33,658 bases of DNA from a bacterium (GTDB taxonomy: Bacteria; Patescibacteriota; Doudnabacteria; UBA920), in contig JAJYWK010000022.1 of the NCBI GenBank assembly GCA_021791515.1, forward strand, positions 1-33,658. Reading direction: 5' to 3'. The translations under genes and the position numbers were made by a program. The notes under the pieces were generated by a model. The model saw nothing but the letters and a program-made list of their open reading frames with translations. It was not told where the DNA came from and made no database searches. Position 1 is the first letter of the stretch. Every line of letters begins with the position of its first letter. This document shows positions 1 to 10,167 of this stretch, piece by piece.

Positions 1-121
1 ATAACTAATCTAACTAACTTATACTAATAATAAATAATAATCTAAATCTCTAACTGAAACCAAAACCAGAAAAGACAAAACCCAAAAACTGCAGAAAATG
101 AGGGGGGCAGATAATGGATTA

Positions 122-140
122 CCCGCCGCAAAGCGGCGGG
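122..140. repeat. Perfect 8-bp inverted repeat CCCGCCGC-AAA-GCGGCGGG upstream of the T4SS operon
   Basis: Read directly in sequence; GC-rich stem in AT-rich context, no following T-tract on +. Confidence 0.8.
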
Positions 141-205
141 CCAGAAGTAAGCCTTAGAGGGCTTGTGATTGTGTATTAGATACATAAATTTTAACTTCTG
201 TATTT

Positions 206-2932
206 ATGACCAACTTGATTGGCTACAATCTATGGTTAGAAACAGTCAAAAAAATTCCTACTTGGGAATGGACGACTGGAATACTAACATTTTGTGGTGC
301 CATTTTTCTCTTTTCACTTTATCAACTCTTTTCTCTCTATCAACTCGATTTTTTTCACGCCTTTGAAAAGGTTAAAATTAAAAAGAAAGATTTAGACAGG
401 ACGTCGCGAGACGTCCTGTATTTTGAAATCACCATCCCAAAAGATTCTCAAACAACTGCGTTCCAAATCCAGCAAAAAATACTCAAAGCCTTCCATTCGG
501 TCTACGAAGATCCCATTGAAGGCCCTCACAAGTTTTCCCGGCACTTTTACTTTTTCCAAAAACTCTACCGCCACTGGAAAGTTGCCCGGGCAAGACAAAC
601 ATTTTTTACCATGCAGGTCTGGGCTCAATACCCATACATATCCTTTCGCCTCCAAATCCCAATAGCCTTTTTCCAACGCGTGGAAAAGGCTATTTTTAAT
701 GCTTACCCCAATGCGGAAATTACTATGTTAGATAAAGCAAAAGTTTTAGCAGAAGTGGCAAAGTCCCAAAAAAGCTATTTGAGTTATGGTCAAACTATTA
801 TTGAGGGAAAGTTTTACCATAGAGTTAAAACTTTTAAGGATGTTTCTAGTGACCCCGTGGATTCCATTATCTCTACAATGGAAGCACTTTCCAAAGGTCG
901 TTTTATGGCTTACAACATCTTAATTTCCCCCTCCTCTCATTACTTCAATCAAGTCATTCATTACTTGATTGAAGATCAGGAACGCCAGCAGGCGGTGGCT
1001 CAAATGGAAAAACGTACTCCTTCGCGCAATAAAGAAACTCCATCGGATTTAACCGGTTCGCTTAAAATAGCCATGGAAGAAAAAATGAAAGCATCTCTTT
1101 TCCAAACCATTATTTCCTATTGGGCGGTTTCCGATACTCCCGAAGACGCGGAAATCAAACTGGCCAACATCCAGTCCGTACTCACCGAAGTCAACCAAAA
1201 AAATATGAATATGCTTAAGCATAAAAAGCTATTCACAAAACAAGTTGAGGAACTGGAAAGCTCTGGGCAATTACAACAAATTATTGAAACTAGGCCGATT
1301 TTAAAAAGTAAGAAATTTTGGTTTTGGCCTTTTGGCGGCTACAAAAATTTTGGACAAGTTATTTCTGATATTGAGTTATTCTCCCTGTGGCATTTACCCG
1401 ATACCAACGACAAGACAGTTTCCTCGGTCAAAATAATTAAGTTCAAAAAGAAACCGGCAACACAGCAAATGCGCGAGTATGACGATAACTTTTATGTTGA
1501 ACTTGGCAAGTCTAATTTCCGAATGCAGGAAGATGCCATTATTGGCATTCCTACATGGGACGATATGAAAAAACATATTTACATTCTTGGCGGCACCGGT
1601 AGCGGAAAATCCGAAACCCTCAAAAGCATTTTAAATCATATCTTACAAAAAACAGGCAAGGAAAAAGCCGCCTGTTTAATTATTGATCCGAAAAATGATT
1701 TTGCCACGGACTTGCTTACTATGATCCCCGAGGATAGAAAAGAAGATGTTATTTATTTTAACCCCTCCAAACAAAAAGACAAGCCCTTAAGTTTTCCGTT
1801 TTTCTCGCAGTTTTCCGGTGAAAAGACGGCCGAGGAAAAAATTGGCTTTTTGATTTCTATAATGAAACGGTTTGTGCAAATTGACTCGGTTAGTTCCTGG
1901 GGTCCGGAATTGGAAAACATCCTCCGCCAACTATTTGCCACGGCTTACATATTACCTGCTCAATCTCTCTCGGGTTTAGATCAACTCTTACACGAACCTA
2001 ACCAGATAAAAAACATTTTAAAATATCTGCCTACGCGACTGCAAAGCTTTTGGACTGACTCCATATTAAAGCGAAGCAATAACGATTTGGCAAGATATTT
2101 GGCTACGACCAATAATAAAATCGGCAAATTTCTGGACTACCAGGAATTTATGAATATTGCAGATCGTTTGGAAACAAAGATTACTTTTGAAGACATGATA
2201 AAAGACGGTAAAATATTTATTGCCAACTTCGGATCTTCCAGTGAACAGCTTAAAAAATATTATTCGGTTTATCTCTCCGCCCATATTGCGGAAACTATCT
2301 TCGGACAGGCCAGACTTAACAGCGAAGACCGCAAGCCCACGGTTTTCGTAGTGGACGAATTCCAAAGAGTAGCTAGTGACATTTTTGAAACTCTATTTTC
2401 CGAAGTTAGGGCTTTTAACACCGCTCTTGTTATCTCAAACCAATTTATGGGGCAACTGGACGAGCGGATCCAAAAATCCATTGAGTCCAACATTGCTACC
2501 AAAATCTTTATGCGCACTCAGTCCGTTAATGACGCGGAAATTGCGGAAAAGATTTTAGGGGGCAAAATCACGGTAGAAGATATTATCAACCTCCCTACTG
2601 GAACGGCTTACATTAAAACTTTGGTGCAAGGTATACCACAGGACGCAATGTCAATTAATATTCAAAGAACTTCGCACCCTAAAGACATATCAAGAGACAC
2701 CGAGGATTATTTTATCAAGGACACAATGGAGCGGTACGGTACACCGTTAGAAGTTATAAAACAAAAACGGGATAACGCTAATAGTATTTATTACTCGTCT
2801 AAAAAAGAACAGATTTTTAAAGAACTTATGGGAAGGCATACCACATTTGAACCAAACAAGGTGGAACAGCCGGTCATTATAAATCTCGCTAAAGAAATAA
2901 TTGCCATAACAGAAACCAATCAATCCAAGTAA
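206..2932 (+). CDS. Type IV secretion coupling protein-like ATPase (VirD4/TraG/HerA-like DNA-pumping ATPase)
   Basis: Walker A GGTGSGKSETLKS, Walker B-like VFVVDEFQRVASD, N-terminal TM; first gene of T4SS operon. Confidence 0.85.
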   Translation: MTNLIGYNLWLETVKKIPTWEWTTGILTFCGAIFLFSLYQLFSLYQLDFFHAFEKVKIKKKDLDRTSRDVLYFEITIPKDSQTTAFQIQQKILKAFHSVYEDPIEGPHKFSRHFYFFQKLYRHWKVARARQTFFTMQVWAQYPYISFRLQIPIAFFQRVEKAIFNAYPNAEITMLDKAKVLAEVAKSQKSYLSYGQTIIEGKFYHRVKTFKDVSSDPVDSIISTMEALSKGRFMAYNILISPSSHYFNQVIHYLIEDQERQQAVAQMEKRTPSRNKETPSDLTGSLKIAMEEKMKASLFQTIISYWAVSDTPEDAEIKLANIQSVLTEVNQKNMNMLKHKKLFTKQVEELESSGQLQQIIETRPILKSKKFWFWPFGGYKNFGQVISDIELFSLWHLPDTNDKTVSSVKIIKFKKKPATQQMREYDDNFYVELGKSNFRMQEDAIIGIPTWDDMKKHIYILGGTGSGKSETLKSILNHILQKTGKEKAACLIIDPKNDFATDLLTMIPEDRKEDVIYFNPSKQKDKPLSFPFFSQFSGEKTAEEKIGFLISIMKRFVQIDSVSSWGPELENILRQLFATAYILPAQSLSGLDQLLHEPNQIKNILKYLPTRLQSFWTDSILKRSNNDLARYLATTNNKIGKFLDYQEFMNIADRLETKITFEDMIKDGKIFIANFGSSSEQLKKYYSVYLSAHIAETIFGQARLNSEDRKPTVFVVDEFQRVASDIFETLFSEVRAFNTALVISNQFMGQLDERIQKSIESNIATKIFMRTQSVNDAEIAEKILGGKITVEDIINLPTGTAYIKTLVQGIPQDAMSINIQRTSHPKDISRDTEDYFIKDTMERYGTPLEVIKQKRDNANSIYYSSKKEQIFKELMGRHTTFEPNKVEQPVIINLAKEIIAITETNQSK

Positions 2933-2934
2933 TT

Positions 2935-3822
2935 ATGTATCTCAATACCATCGACGTAAAATTAACTCCCAGAAAAGACATTGGCTCGTATAACGTAGAC
3001 CTCAATGAGTCCACGCTGGAAATTTTAATTTTGATTTTGGAATTTAAGCTGGCCTCCAGTTGCCATATTTCCAGGTTTGTGAGCCAAAAAGAGCGCGGCC
3101 GGTACATATACACTAAACTCCGCAGGATGTGGCAAGCCAAGCTACTGGAAAGCTTTAAAGTCTTTTCGGGCAGTAGTTTTACCCTGTTTTATATGCTTTC
3201 CAAAAAAAGTTTAAAAATATTGGCTGAGTCCGGCCAATGTGAACCATACCGCTTAAAAAATTACCCGACAGCTAAAACCTTGCTTTCTTGGGGACTGTTT
3301 AAGCATGAAGCGCAAATTGTTGAATTGGCTAGTTTAGAAAGCTTAAACAAATCTACCAATCTTAATATCAGCTTTAAAGGCGAAGACAATTCTCAATTAG
3401 AAGACTTTAGAGACGATAGACAAATTGAAGCCTTAACGCCGGATTACACCGTAACCTACAAAAATAATCAGTCGGAATATAAAGTTTACACTGAATTTGA
3501 ACGCACCCGAAAATCCAACGAATCCTTACTCAATAAAATCCAAAGATATTTAGATTTTTCCAACCCACAAGATTTTCAAAAACATACTTTGCGGTTAGTA
3601 TTTCAGACACTAAGTATGGAGCGTTCGCTTTGGCTAAACATTTTTCTAAACAGGCCTAGCTTATTAAAACTCAACATCTTAACAACTAATCTTGATTTTA
3701 TTTTCGGCGCTAAACAATTTATGGAGCCGATCTATGCTTCGGAAAGCACAGTTAAGCTAAATAAAGACGGACTGCTCAAAGCCGAAATATCACAGAGGAT
3801 TAAATTATTTAATTTCTTATAA
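2935..3822 (+). CDS. Replication-relaxation-like (MobC-like) conjugation accessory protein
   Basis: N-terminal wHTH-like region and C-terminal TPDYTV...YTEFERTRKS pattern resembling the replication-relaxation family; 2-nt gap to coupling protein. Confidence 0.5.
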   Translation: MYLNTIDVKLTPRKDIGSYNVDLNESTLEILILILEFKLASSCHISRFVSQKERGRYIYTKLRRMWQAKLLESFKVFSGSSFTLFYMLSKKSLKILAESGQCEPYRLKNYPTAKTLLSWGLFKHEAQIVELASLESLNKSTNLNISFKGEDNSQLEDFRDDRQIEALTPDYTVTYKNNQSEYKVYTEFERTRKSNESLLNKIQRYLDFSNPQDFQKHTLRLVFQTLSMERSLWLNIFLNRPSLLKLNILTTNLDFIFGAKQFMEPIYASESTVKLNKDGLLKAEISQRIKLFNFL

Positions 3823-3839
3823 TCTTAAAAACATATCCA

Positions 3840-3865
3840 AAAAGCCTAAAATCAAAAAGGCTTTT
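3840..3865. terminator. Hairpin AAAAGCCT-N10-AGGCTTTT between the replication-relaxation-like gene and the pilin-like gene; possible terminator/attenuator
   Basis: Perfect 8-bp inverted repeat ending in TTTT. Confidence 0.5.
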
Positions 3866-3918
3866 GGTCGATGGATGAAAACTTAAAAACTAAATTAATA
3901 AAAATTAACTCAACAAAT

Positions 3919-4287
3919 ATGAAAAAACTTTTAGCATCAATAGTAGCCAGTTTCTCAACTCTATTTTTTACAGCTTCAATCGCGTTAGCAGATGACCTGC
4001 CAAAACCCGATATGACAGTTTGGCAATCAGATAAAATGAAACCTGTTAGGGATTTTGCCAACATAGGCATTGGGGTCATATTTGGCATAGCAGTCGTCTA
4101 TGCGGTTATTATGGTGGCGTGGTATGGCGTTAAACTGCAGTCCTCGGGGTCGGACCCGATTAAATCCCAAGAAGCCAAGGCAGGGCTGAAATCCACTGTT
4201 GTGGGTGTGGGCATAACCTTTGCCGCTATCTTTATCATCGGGCTCATTCTCTATGTCTTAGGACTCGTTGGCATAAAATCAAACTAA
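3919..4287 (+). CDS. VirB2/TrbC-like conjugal pilin
   Basis: Signal peptide (MKKLLASIVASFSTLFFTASIALA) plus two TM helices, T4SS context; ORF track extends upstream to 3871 but ATG at 3919 gives a clean signal peptide. Confidence 0.65.
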   Translation: MKKLLASIVASFSTLFFTASIALADDLPKPDMTVWQSDKMKPVRDFANIGIGVIFGIAVVYAVIMVAWYGVKLQSSGSDPIKSQEAKAGLKSTVVGVGITFAAIFIIGLILYVLGLVGIKSN

Positions 4288-4303
4288 TTTTAGGATTAAA
4301 ATT

Positions 4304-5239
4304 ATGGACGAAAAACAAGATGACAAACAATCAAATAACAGGAATTGGTTTTTGAAGTTTGATAATTTCATAAAAACCTTCATTCCAAACTTCAACGCGC
4401 GGGCGATTTTGTATATCAGCTTGCTGTTTGCCGTGGTTATATATTTGCAAGTCTGGCGTATATCCGGTTCAAACCATACCAAACCCGTTGAGACAAAAAA
4501 AGAAACGGTTATTGCTGACGAAAGTTATTGGAAAAGCCAGGAGTATAAAGACAAAATAAAAAACCAGACTGCGCAGTCTTTTACTGACGAGCTACAAAGT
4601 TGGCTCGACGGCAAGAACCAGGAATTCGTCCGCAGAAAATTTGAAGATATTCTGTTCATAAATAATGGTCTTACACCTATGACCGGAGGTGATTTAATAA
4701 CGGTAGTACCGGAAAACTTTAACTACTTAGAAAATCACGCCCGGGGTCGGTATCAGTACGCCAAAGAAAAAGGTTTTTTAAGTGAAAGCCCTGTCTTGGT
4801 AAAACTTGGCAATGCTGTTTGTGATTTAAACGATAAAACCGAAAAAGCCACTGGCATTGAACTGTACGATTGGCGTTATGCATCCATGCCCAAGCTTGCC
4901 CAATTCCTGAAAACCAGTCCCGACTGGAAAATGCAAATCGGAAATGAAATTTTAGATGTCAGCGACCCACGGATTGAAGACAAAGACGTATTGCGGTTAG
5001 AAAACTCCCAAACCCAGCCTGTTGGTTTATTGTCATTTCTAATATTCCGAGACACTCAGACTAACCACATATATTTAGCTGACACAGAAATACTTGAGAA
5101 CAATGGCATTGATGCGAAATTAAGTCTAAGCCGCATTGGCTCGATAGATAAACAGCCAAAACTTTATTTTAAGTACGGCTACGAGGGTTGCAAGCAAATT
5201 AATAGTGCTACCCAAATAAATTATGGACAACCTGATTAA
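4304..5239 (+). CDS. Single-TM T4SS-associated protein of unknown family (VirB8-like position)
   Basis: N-terminal TM (ARAILYISLLFAVVIYLQVW) then ~250 aa soluble domain; overlaps next gene by 17 nt. Confidence 0.7.
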   Translation: MDEKQDDKQSNNRNWFLKFDNFIKTFIPNFNARAILYISLLFAVVIYLQVWRISGSNHTKPVETKKETVIADESYWKSQEYKDKIKNQTAQSFTDELQSWLDGKNQEFVRRKFEDILFINNGLTPMTGGDLITVVPENFNYLENHARGRYQYAKEKGFLSESPVLVKLGNAVCDLNDKTEKATGIELYDWRYASMPKLAQFLKTSPDWKMQIGNEILDVSDPRIEDKDVLRLENSQTQPVGLLSFLIFRDTQTNHIYLADTEILENNGIDAKLSLSRIGSIDKQPKLYFKYGYEGCKQINSATQINYGQPD

Positions 5240-6530
5240 AGCGGTTTTATCCAATTACATACCCACCCTTATTGTTGTTAGCATAATCGTTGGTATTTTT
5301 GCGGTGGCTATTGCCGGGATTATTAGAAACTCCGGCAAACACGATGATGTAGCCCGCTCTAACTTAATTATCCAGACGGTTATTGTTGGCATGGTTATGC
5401 TGTTTGTGACAGGGGCTTTTGTGTTTGCATTTCACGAAGCGTATGTTAGTCATTTTTATGGCGGGATTCAGCAAAGTATTACGGATAAACTGCCCAAAGA
5501 TGGCGATGTGAATAATACCGATCTTTTCAAAGGCGATGTTGTTAGCGCATCCAATACATCTGAAGCCAAATGTATTTTAATTGTGGTTGATACCATAGAC
5601 TGCATAAAGAAAACCATAAACGATATTATTGGCTCCATTATTTCAAAACTCGTCAGAGGTATAGGCGAAGCTATAAGCAAGGTGGTAGAAAAATTTAATT
5701 TTAATTTCCTTTTTAACCTGCCGGCAGAATTGTTCGACAACAACCCCAATTTACCGGCAGACAAGCTGGCACGAATAGCAAGTTTTGACAGCCTTATTAA
5801 ACTTAGTGAAATTATTGGTTTAGCTTGGGTCTATTTATTAATAGTAACTCATTATTTTAAATCCATAATTTTTTCCTTGGAAAAAGACTTTTCCAATGAC
5901 TTTATTGGAGATATAGGCAAAATGTTGTTGGGATTCGGCGGGGTGTTTTTAGCCAGGTATGTAGCCGAAGCCGTAATATTAACCGCCCAAGCCTTTGCCG
6001 GATTTCTTTTTAATAGCCAATTAACCAGTGGTTTAACCGTTGCTCTTAAAGCGTTGATTACCGACGGGTTATGGAGTTCCTTTTCCAGCTTTGGCTTGTC
6101 GTTAGTTGGCCTGGCCGTGTTCGTTTTGGTCTATATTATTCTGTTTGGTTTTATTGTCTTCCGAAACGCTAAACGTTATTTTCTCCTGCTCATTATGATT
6201 TTGCTTGCCCCAATATTTACGCCAATGCTGTTTTTCGAGGAAACGAAAAATATGGGTATGATTTTTTGGAATAAATTCTTTGTTACCAGCTTTGGGCTAA
6301 TATTTGATTTGCTGATCCTCCTCATAGTTTTTGTGTTTTTAAGTTCCGGCGGTATTTCTTTGGGTAACTTAATTTTAATGCTGGTCGGCATGGCCATAGT
6401 AGCCGATAGCAACAATCTTATTCAGCAAGTCGCCAATGCTTCCGAAGTAGCTGGATTTAAATCCGTAATTAGAAAAGGTGTCCAATCAGGAGCCGGATTA
6501 TATTATAGGTTGCGCAGACTAAAAGGCTAA
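5223..6530 (+). CDS. Polytopic membrane protein, VirB6/TrbL-like
   Basis: Multiple TM segments, conserved position in T4SS operon. Confidence 0.65.
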   Translation: MDNLIKAVLSNYIPTLIVVSIIVGIFAVAIAGIIRNSGKHDDVARSNLIIQTVIVGMVMLFVTGAFVFAFHEAYVSHFYGGIQQSITDKLPKDGDVNNTDLFKGDVVSASNTSEAKCILIVVDTIDCIKKTINDIIGSIISKLVRGIGEAISKVVEKFNFNFLFNLPAELFDNNPNLPADKLARIASFDSLIKLSEIIGLAWVYLLIVTHYFKSIIFSLEKDFSNDFIGDIGKMLLGFGGVFLARYVAEAVILTAQAFAGFLFNSQLTSGLTVALKALITDGLWSSFSSFGLSLVGLAVFVLVYIILFGFIVFRNAKRYFLLLIMILLAPIFTPMLFFEETKNMGMIFWNKFFVTSFGLIFDLLILLIVFVFLSSGGISLGNLILMLVGMAIVADSNNLIQQVANASEVAGFKSVIRKGVQSGAGLYYRLRRLKG

Positions 6531-6541
6531 CATCTTAAATT

Positions 6542-7000
6542 ATGTCAGAAGACAAACAATTCAAAATAGATATTCCGGATTCCATAGAAGCCTACAAAGT
6601 TACTTTGTTTTGGGGTCTTGGCCTTAAGCAAATAATTTTGGTGTTTGGAGCTACTTTGTTTTTGGGTTTTGGAATTTTTAATTTAACGACCCGTCATTTC
6701 GTAACCATGGTGATTATGTTTATTATGACTGTGTTAATGCTTCTTGGTATAACTGAAATTCGGGGAAGAAATTTTTACCGGCATTGTTCATTCATTTTTT
6801 CTTATTACAAAAACAAGCCAAGAGTTCTTGTCTACAATCATTATTCTTCCAGCGGTTCGGCGGCAACACACGAAAAACAATTGGTCTTCCAAAAAGACAA
6901 CAATACCAAAATTTTTATTTTAATTTTTATTGGTTTAGTGTTAGGTCTCTTACTATTAATTTTAGTCGGAGTTCATATATACCATGTCATTCATCAATAA
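6542..7000 (+). CDS. PrgI-like/VirB3-like small membrane protein
   Basis: N-terminal FKIDIPDSIEAYKVTLFWGLGLKQ with paired TM, immediately upstream of and overlapping VirB4. Confidence 0.65.
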   Translation: MSEDKQFKIDIPDSIEAYKVTLFWGLGLKQIILVFGATLFLGFGIFNLTTRHFVTMVIMFIMTVLMLLGITEIRGRNFYRHCSFIFSYYKNKPRVLVYNHYSSSGSAATHEKQLVFQKDNNTKIFILIFIGLVLGLLLLILVGVHIYHVIHQ

Positions 7001-9383
7001 TATTTTTTTCAAAACCAAACCAAAATTTCAAACCCTGTCCAATTTTTGGCAGTTTAAAGATGTTAAGGACGGATGTCTGATTATGAAAAATGGCTCATAC
7101 CGAATGTGTCTGGAAGTATTTCCGGCCAACTTTGGTCTTATGGACGAAGAGGAAAAGAAACGGGCAGTCACGGGCTTTGAGCAGGTCTTAAGGGAAATAG
7201 ACATCAAGTACCCTTTGCGAGTATTGGTGCAAACCCGCAAAACCAATGCCGACGACTACATTGACCAGCTGGAACACACTTACAGCATCCGCGGTCTTGG
7301 TACTTATGACTTGTTTGAAAAATATGCTGATTTTATTAAGGACGTTAGCAAGGACTATGAAATTATCACCAAAAGATTCTATCTAATTTTAGAATTTAGC
7401 GAACTTAAATATACGCTGTCCAAAGATATTATTAGTCGGGAAGAAAAAGAAACGAAAAAAAGGCGGCAGATTACCGAGCAGGAAATTTTCCAAGAGGCAA
7501 GGCAAAGCATGATCTCTATCCTCACAACTTTCAAATCCCAGCTCCAAGCTATAAATTTAAAAACTAAAATTTTGGAAACAGAGGACATTGTCCGAGTAAT
7601 GATGGATTATTTAGACGAAGAAAAATTCCTAAATAACCGGCAATTTTACGAACACATTGAGGACTTTCGCAAAAAGGCTGCGGAGCAGTCCTTGCCATTT
7701 TCAGTAATTAACAAAATTAGCCCTGACTTCATTGAAGAAGAAAATATTGACCTGTTAAGCATTAATGGCAAAAACTTTCTGCGCTCAGAGTTCATTAGTG
7801 AGCTAGGCTCCTACGCATATATAGATTGGTTTAAGGAAATTATTATGTTTCCGTACGCAAGTGATTTAATGTTTACCTTTACCAGCAAAGACCCAAAGGC
7901 CACAGTAATGAAAATTACGGAAAAACGCCACCGCATAGAGTCCAAAATATTTGACGAAACCCAAGCCCACAAGCCTAAAAATATTGCCGACAACTTAGTA
8001 CTTGAAAGCACGGAACGAATTGAAAAGCAGTATTTAAAATCGGAAATCAAACCCATTGATTTAAAAATAGAAGTTACATTCCGCTCGGACACTTTGCAGG
8101 CCTTAAATATGGTGCATATGAATATGGAGCGCGTCTTAAGCCGCAAAATGATGCAGTCGCGAATATACCACTATGAACAGTTAGAAGGCCTCAAGGGCAC
8201 GTTTATTGCAGGCCACAACGATACCGATACCAGAAACCATAGGGACATAAACACGGGTGTAGCCTCGTTTACCTTTCCATTCATTACCCCGCAAATTTCT
8301 TCCAACACCGGCATACTCTACGGCGTGGACGAAATTAACCGCTCGCTTGTAACCATAGATATTAAAGAACTGGAAAGTTATAACCGTTCCATTATTGCTT
8401 CAACCGGTGCCGGAAAATCTTATTTTATTAAACTTGACCTGATACGTAGCAGGATGATCGGCTACCAATCATTTGTTTTAGATGTGGAAAACGAATTTGA
8501 AATGATTACCAGTTACTTAAAAGGAAAGTACATAGAACTTTCCGAACGCTCTATTTATTACATTAATCCTTTTCACATTCCGGGGCCGGAGTACAAAGCG
8601 CAAAAAATTGAATTTGTTAGGCAACTTTTCCAGAGCCTCTATCAAAACGAGAAGATTAACGTGACTGATATTACACAGCTGGAAAAAGCCATTGGCCAAG
8701 TGTATGAAAGAAGTTTACAAGATAACACCCAGCCAGTCCTTATAGATTTTATAAAAGAGATAGACCTACTAACAAAAAATAGGACAATCGAAAGTTTGCT
8801 TACAGTTTTAAGGTCGTATACCGAACCTCGGCATCCGCAGTATTACCTTTTTAACAAACAACAAAATATTGATTTTGCCAGCGACAACCTAGTTGTCTTT
8901 GCTTTGAAGTATGTAGACAAAAGAGACTTTGTAGTGGCTGTGATTTTAGAAAGCTATTGGAGTTACATTAACCATCCCAAAAATAAAGGAAGATTTAAAA
9001 ATTTAATCGTAGACGAGGCCAGCCAATTATTTCAATCCAGCCTCATTGTAGAAAAACTTGCTTCACTTGCTCTGCGGGGCAGAAAATATAACTCGGGCGT
9101 AACAACCATAGTCCAGTCAATAAACCATTATTACAATAGCGGCTTTGCCCGAACCAGTGATTTATTTGACCAGTCGTCGCTGACATTAATTATGAAACAT
9201 AAAGTCAGCGACTCATTCGACAAGCTCAACGAAAAAGTCCACATTAACAAACCCGAACGCGCCTACTTGGAACGGCTGGAAATTGGAAAAGGACTACTTA
9301 TAATAAATGATTCAAAAATTCCTCTTTCCATAAAAAGTAGCGAAGAGGAAGACAGAGTTTGCACCACCAAACCGCCGCGCTAA
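6984..9383 (+). CDS. virB4: VirB4-family T4SS ATPase
   Basis: Walker A ASTGAGKSYFIKLDLIRSRM, SFVLDVENEFEMI, Walker B NLIVDEASQLFQ. Confidence 0.9.
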   Translation: MSFINNIFFKTKPKFQTLSNFWQFKDVKDGCLIMKNGSYRMCLEVFPANFGLMDEEEKKRAVTGFEQVLREIDIKYPLRVLVQTRKTNADDYIDQLEHTYSIRGLGTYDLFEKYADFIKDVSKDYEIITKRFYLILEFSELKYTLSKDIISREEKETKKRRQITEQEIFQEARQSMISILTTFKSQLQAINLKTKILETEDIVRVMMDYLDEEKFLNNRQFYEHIEDFRKKAAEQSLPFSVINKISPDFIEEENIDLLSINGKNFLRSEFISELGSYAYIDWFKEIIMFPYASDLMFTFTSKDPKATVMKITEKRHRIESKIFDETQAHKPKNIADNLVLESTERIEKQYLKSEIKPIDLKIEVTFRSDTLQALNMVHMNMERVLSRKMMQSRIYHYEQLEGLKGTFIAGHNDTDTRNHRDINTGVASFTFPFITPQISSNTGILYGVDEINRSLVTIDIKELESYNRSIIASTGAGKSYFIKLDLIRSRMIGYQSFVLDVENEFEMITSYLKGKYIELSERSIYYINPFHIPGPEYKAQKIEFVRQLFQSLYQNEKINVTDITQLEKAIGQVYERSLQDNTQPVLIDFIKEIDLLTKNRTIESLLTVLRSYTEPRHPQYYLFNKQQNIDFASDNLVVFALKYVDKRDFVVAVILESYWSYINHPKNKGRFKNLIVDEASQLFQSSLIVEKLASLALRGRKYNSGVTTIVQSINHYYNSGFARTSDLFDQSSLTLIMKHKVSDSFDKLNEKVHINKPERAYLERLEIGKGLLIINDSKIPLSIKSSEEEDRVCTTKPPR

Positions 9384-9394
9384 TTATTTTTTTT

Positions 9395-10156
9395 ATGAAC
9401 CTTGCACAAGTAGCATATGCCGCTTATGAAAATAGGGACAAAATTAAAAGGTTTTTAAAGTGGCTGGCAATTCTTGTTTTGAGCGGCGCATTTATTCTTT
9501 ATTTAATTTTTGCAACTATTATTGCAGTGTTGCAGGGCAACGGTAAAGTAGCCGACAGTAGTATTAATCCGAATTTAGCTCAGTTTGTCGAATTCCAAAG
9601 TTTTAGTTACAGAACTATTTACGGCGAAACTTGGTATGACTTTAAACACCCATATTTTTTCCCGACCTTAGGAGCTTTAACCCAAGGGGTTATTCTGGAT
9701 TCCTCGGCAAAAGTCGGACGGTTGCATATTGCCTGGGACATTGCAGACCACCAGCCCAGGCAAACCGAAGTAAGGGCTTTTGCCGATGGAGTTGTAGAAG
9801 CGGTTAACAATAATATGCTAATAAAGACCACAAGGCGCTGGAAATTTTGTGATGATAATGATTATGGTATTTGTTGGTATGCGGTAAAAGAAACTACCGA
9901 TGTGCAATATGCTTGCGGATACGAAGTTATTATTGCTCATACAGATTCCTTAAAGAGCCAGTATTGCCACTTAGCGTCCGAACCGCCACTAAAAGTAGGA
10001 CAAAAAGTTGATGCCGGACAAATTATTGGTATTCAAGGTAGTACCGGCTGGGCAACAGGCAAGCACTTGCACTTTGCACTATGGCGGGACAACCAGCCAA
10101 TAGATCCTTCTTATGCTTTTTTACAAACTAGTTTAAGTGATTGGGAAGATAAATAA
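9395..10156 (+). CDS. Membrane-anchored M23 peptidase (peptidoglycan hydrolase of the T4SS)
   Basis: HIAWD ... HTDSLKSQYCHLA ... GKHLHFAL motifs of M23; N-terminal TM; longer ORF start at 9359 overlaps VirB4. Confidence 0.8.
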   Translation: MNLAQVAYAAYENRDKIKRFLKWLAILVLSGAFILYLIFATIIAVLQGNGKVADSSINPNLAQFVEFQSFSYRTIYGETWYDFKHPYFFPTLGALTQGVILDSSAKVGRLHIAWDIADHQPRQTEVRAFADGVVEAVNNNMLIKTTRRWKFCDDNDYGICWYAVKETTDVQYACGYEVIIAHTDSLKSQYCHLASEPPLKVGQKVDAGQIIGIQGSTGWATGKHLHFALWRDNQPIDPSYAFLQTSLSDWEDK

Positions 10157-10167
10157 TTTGTAAAATT

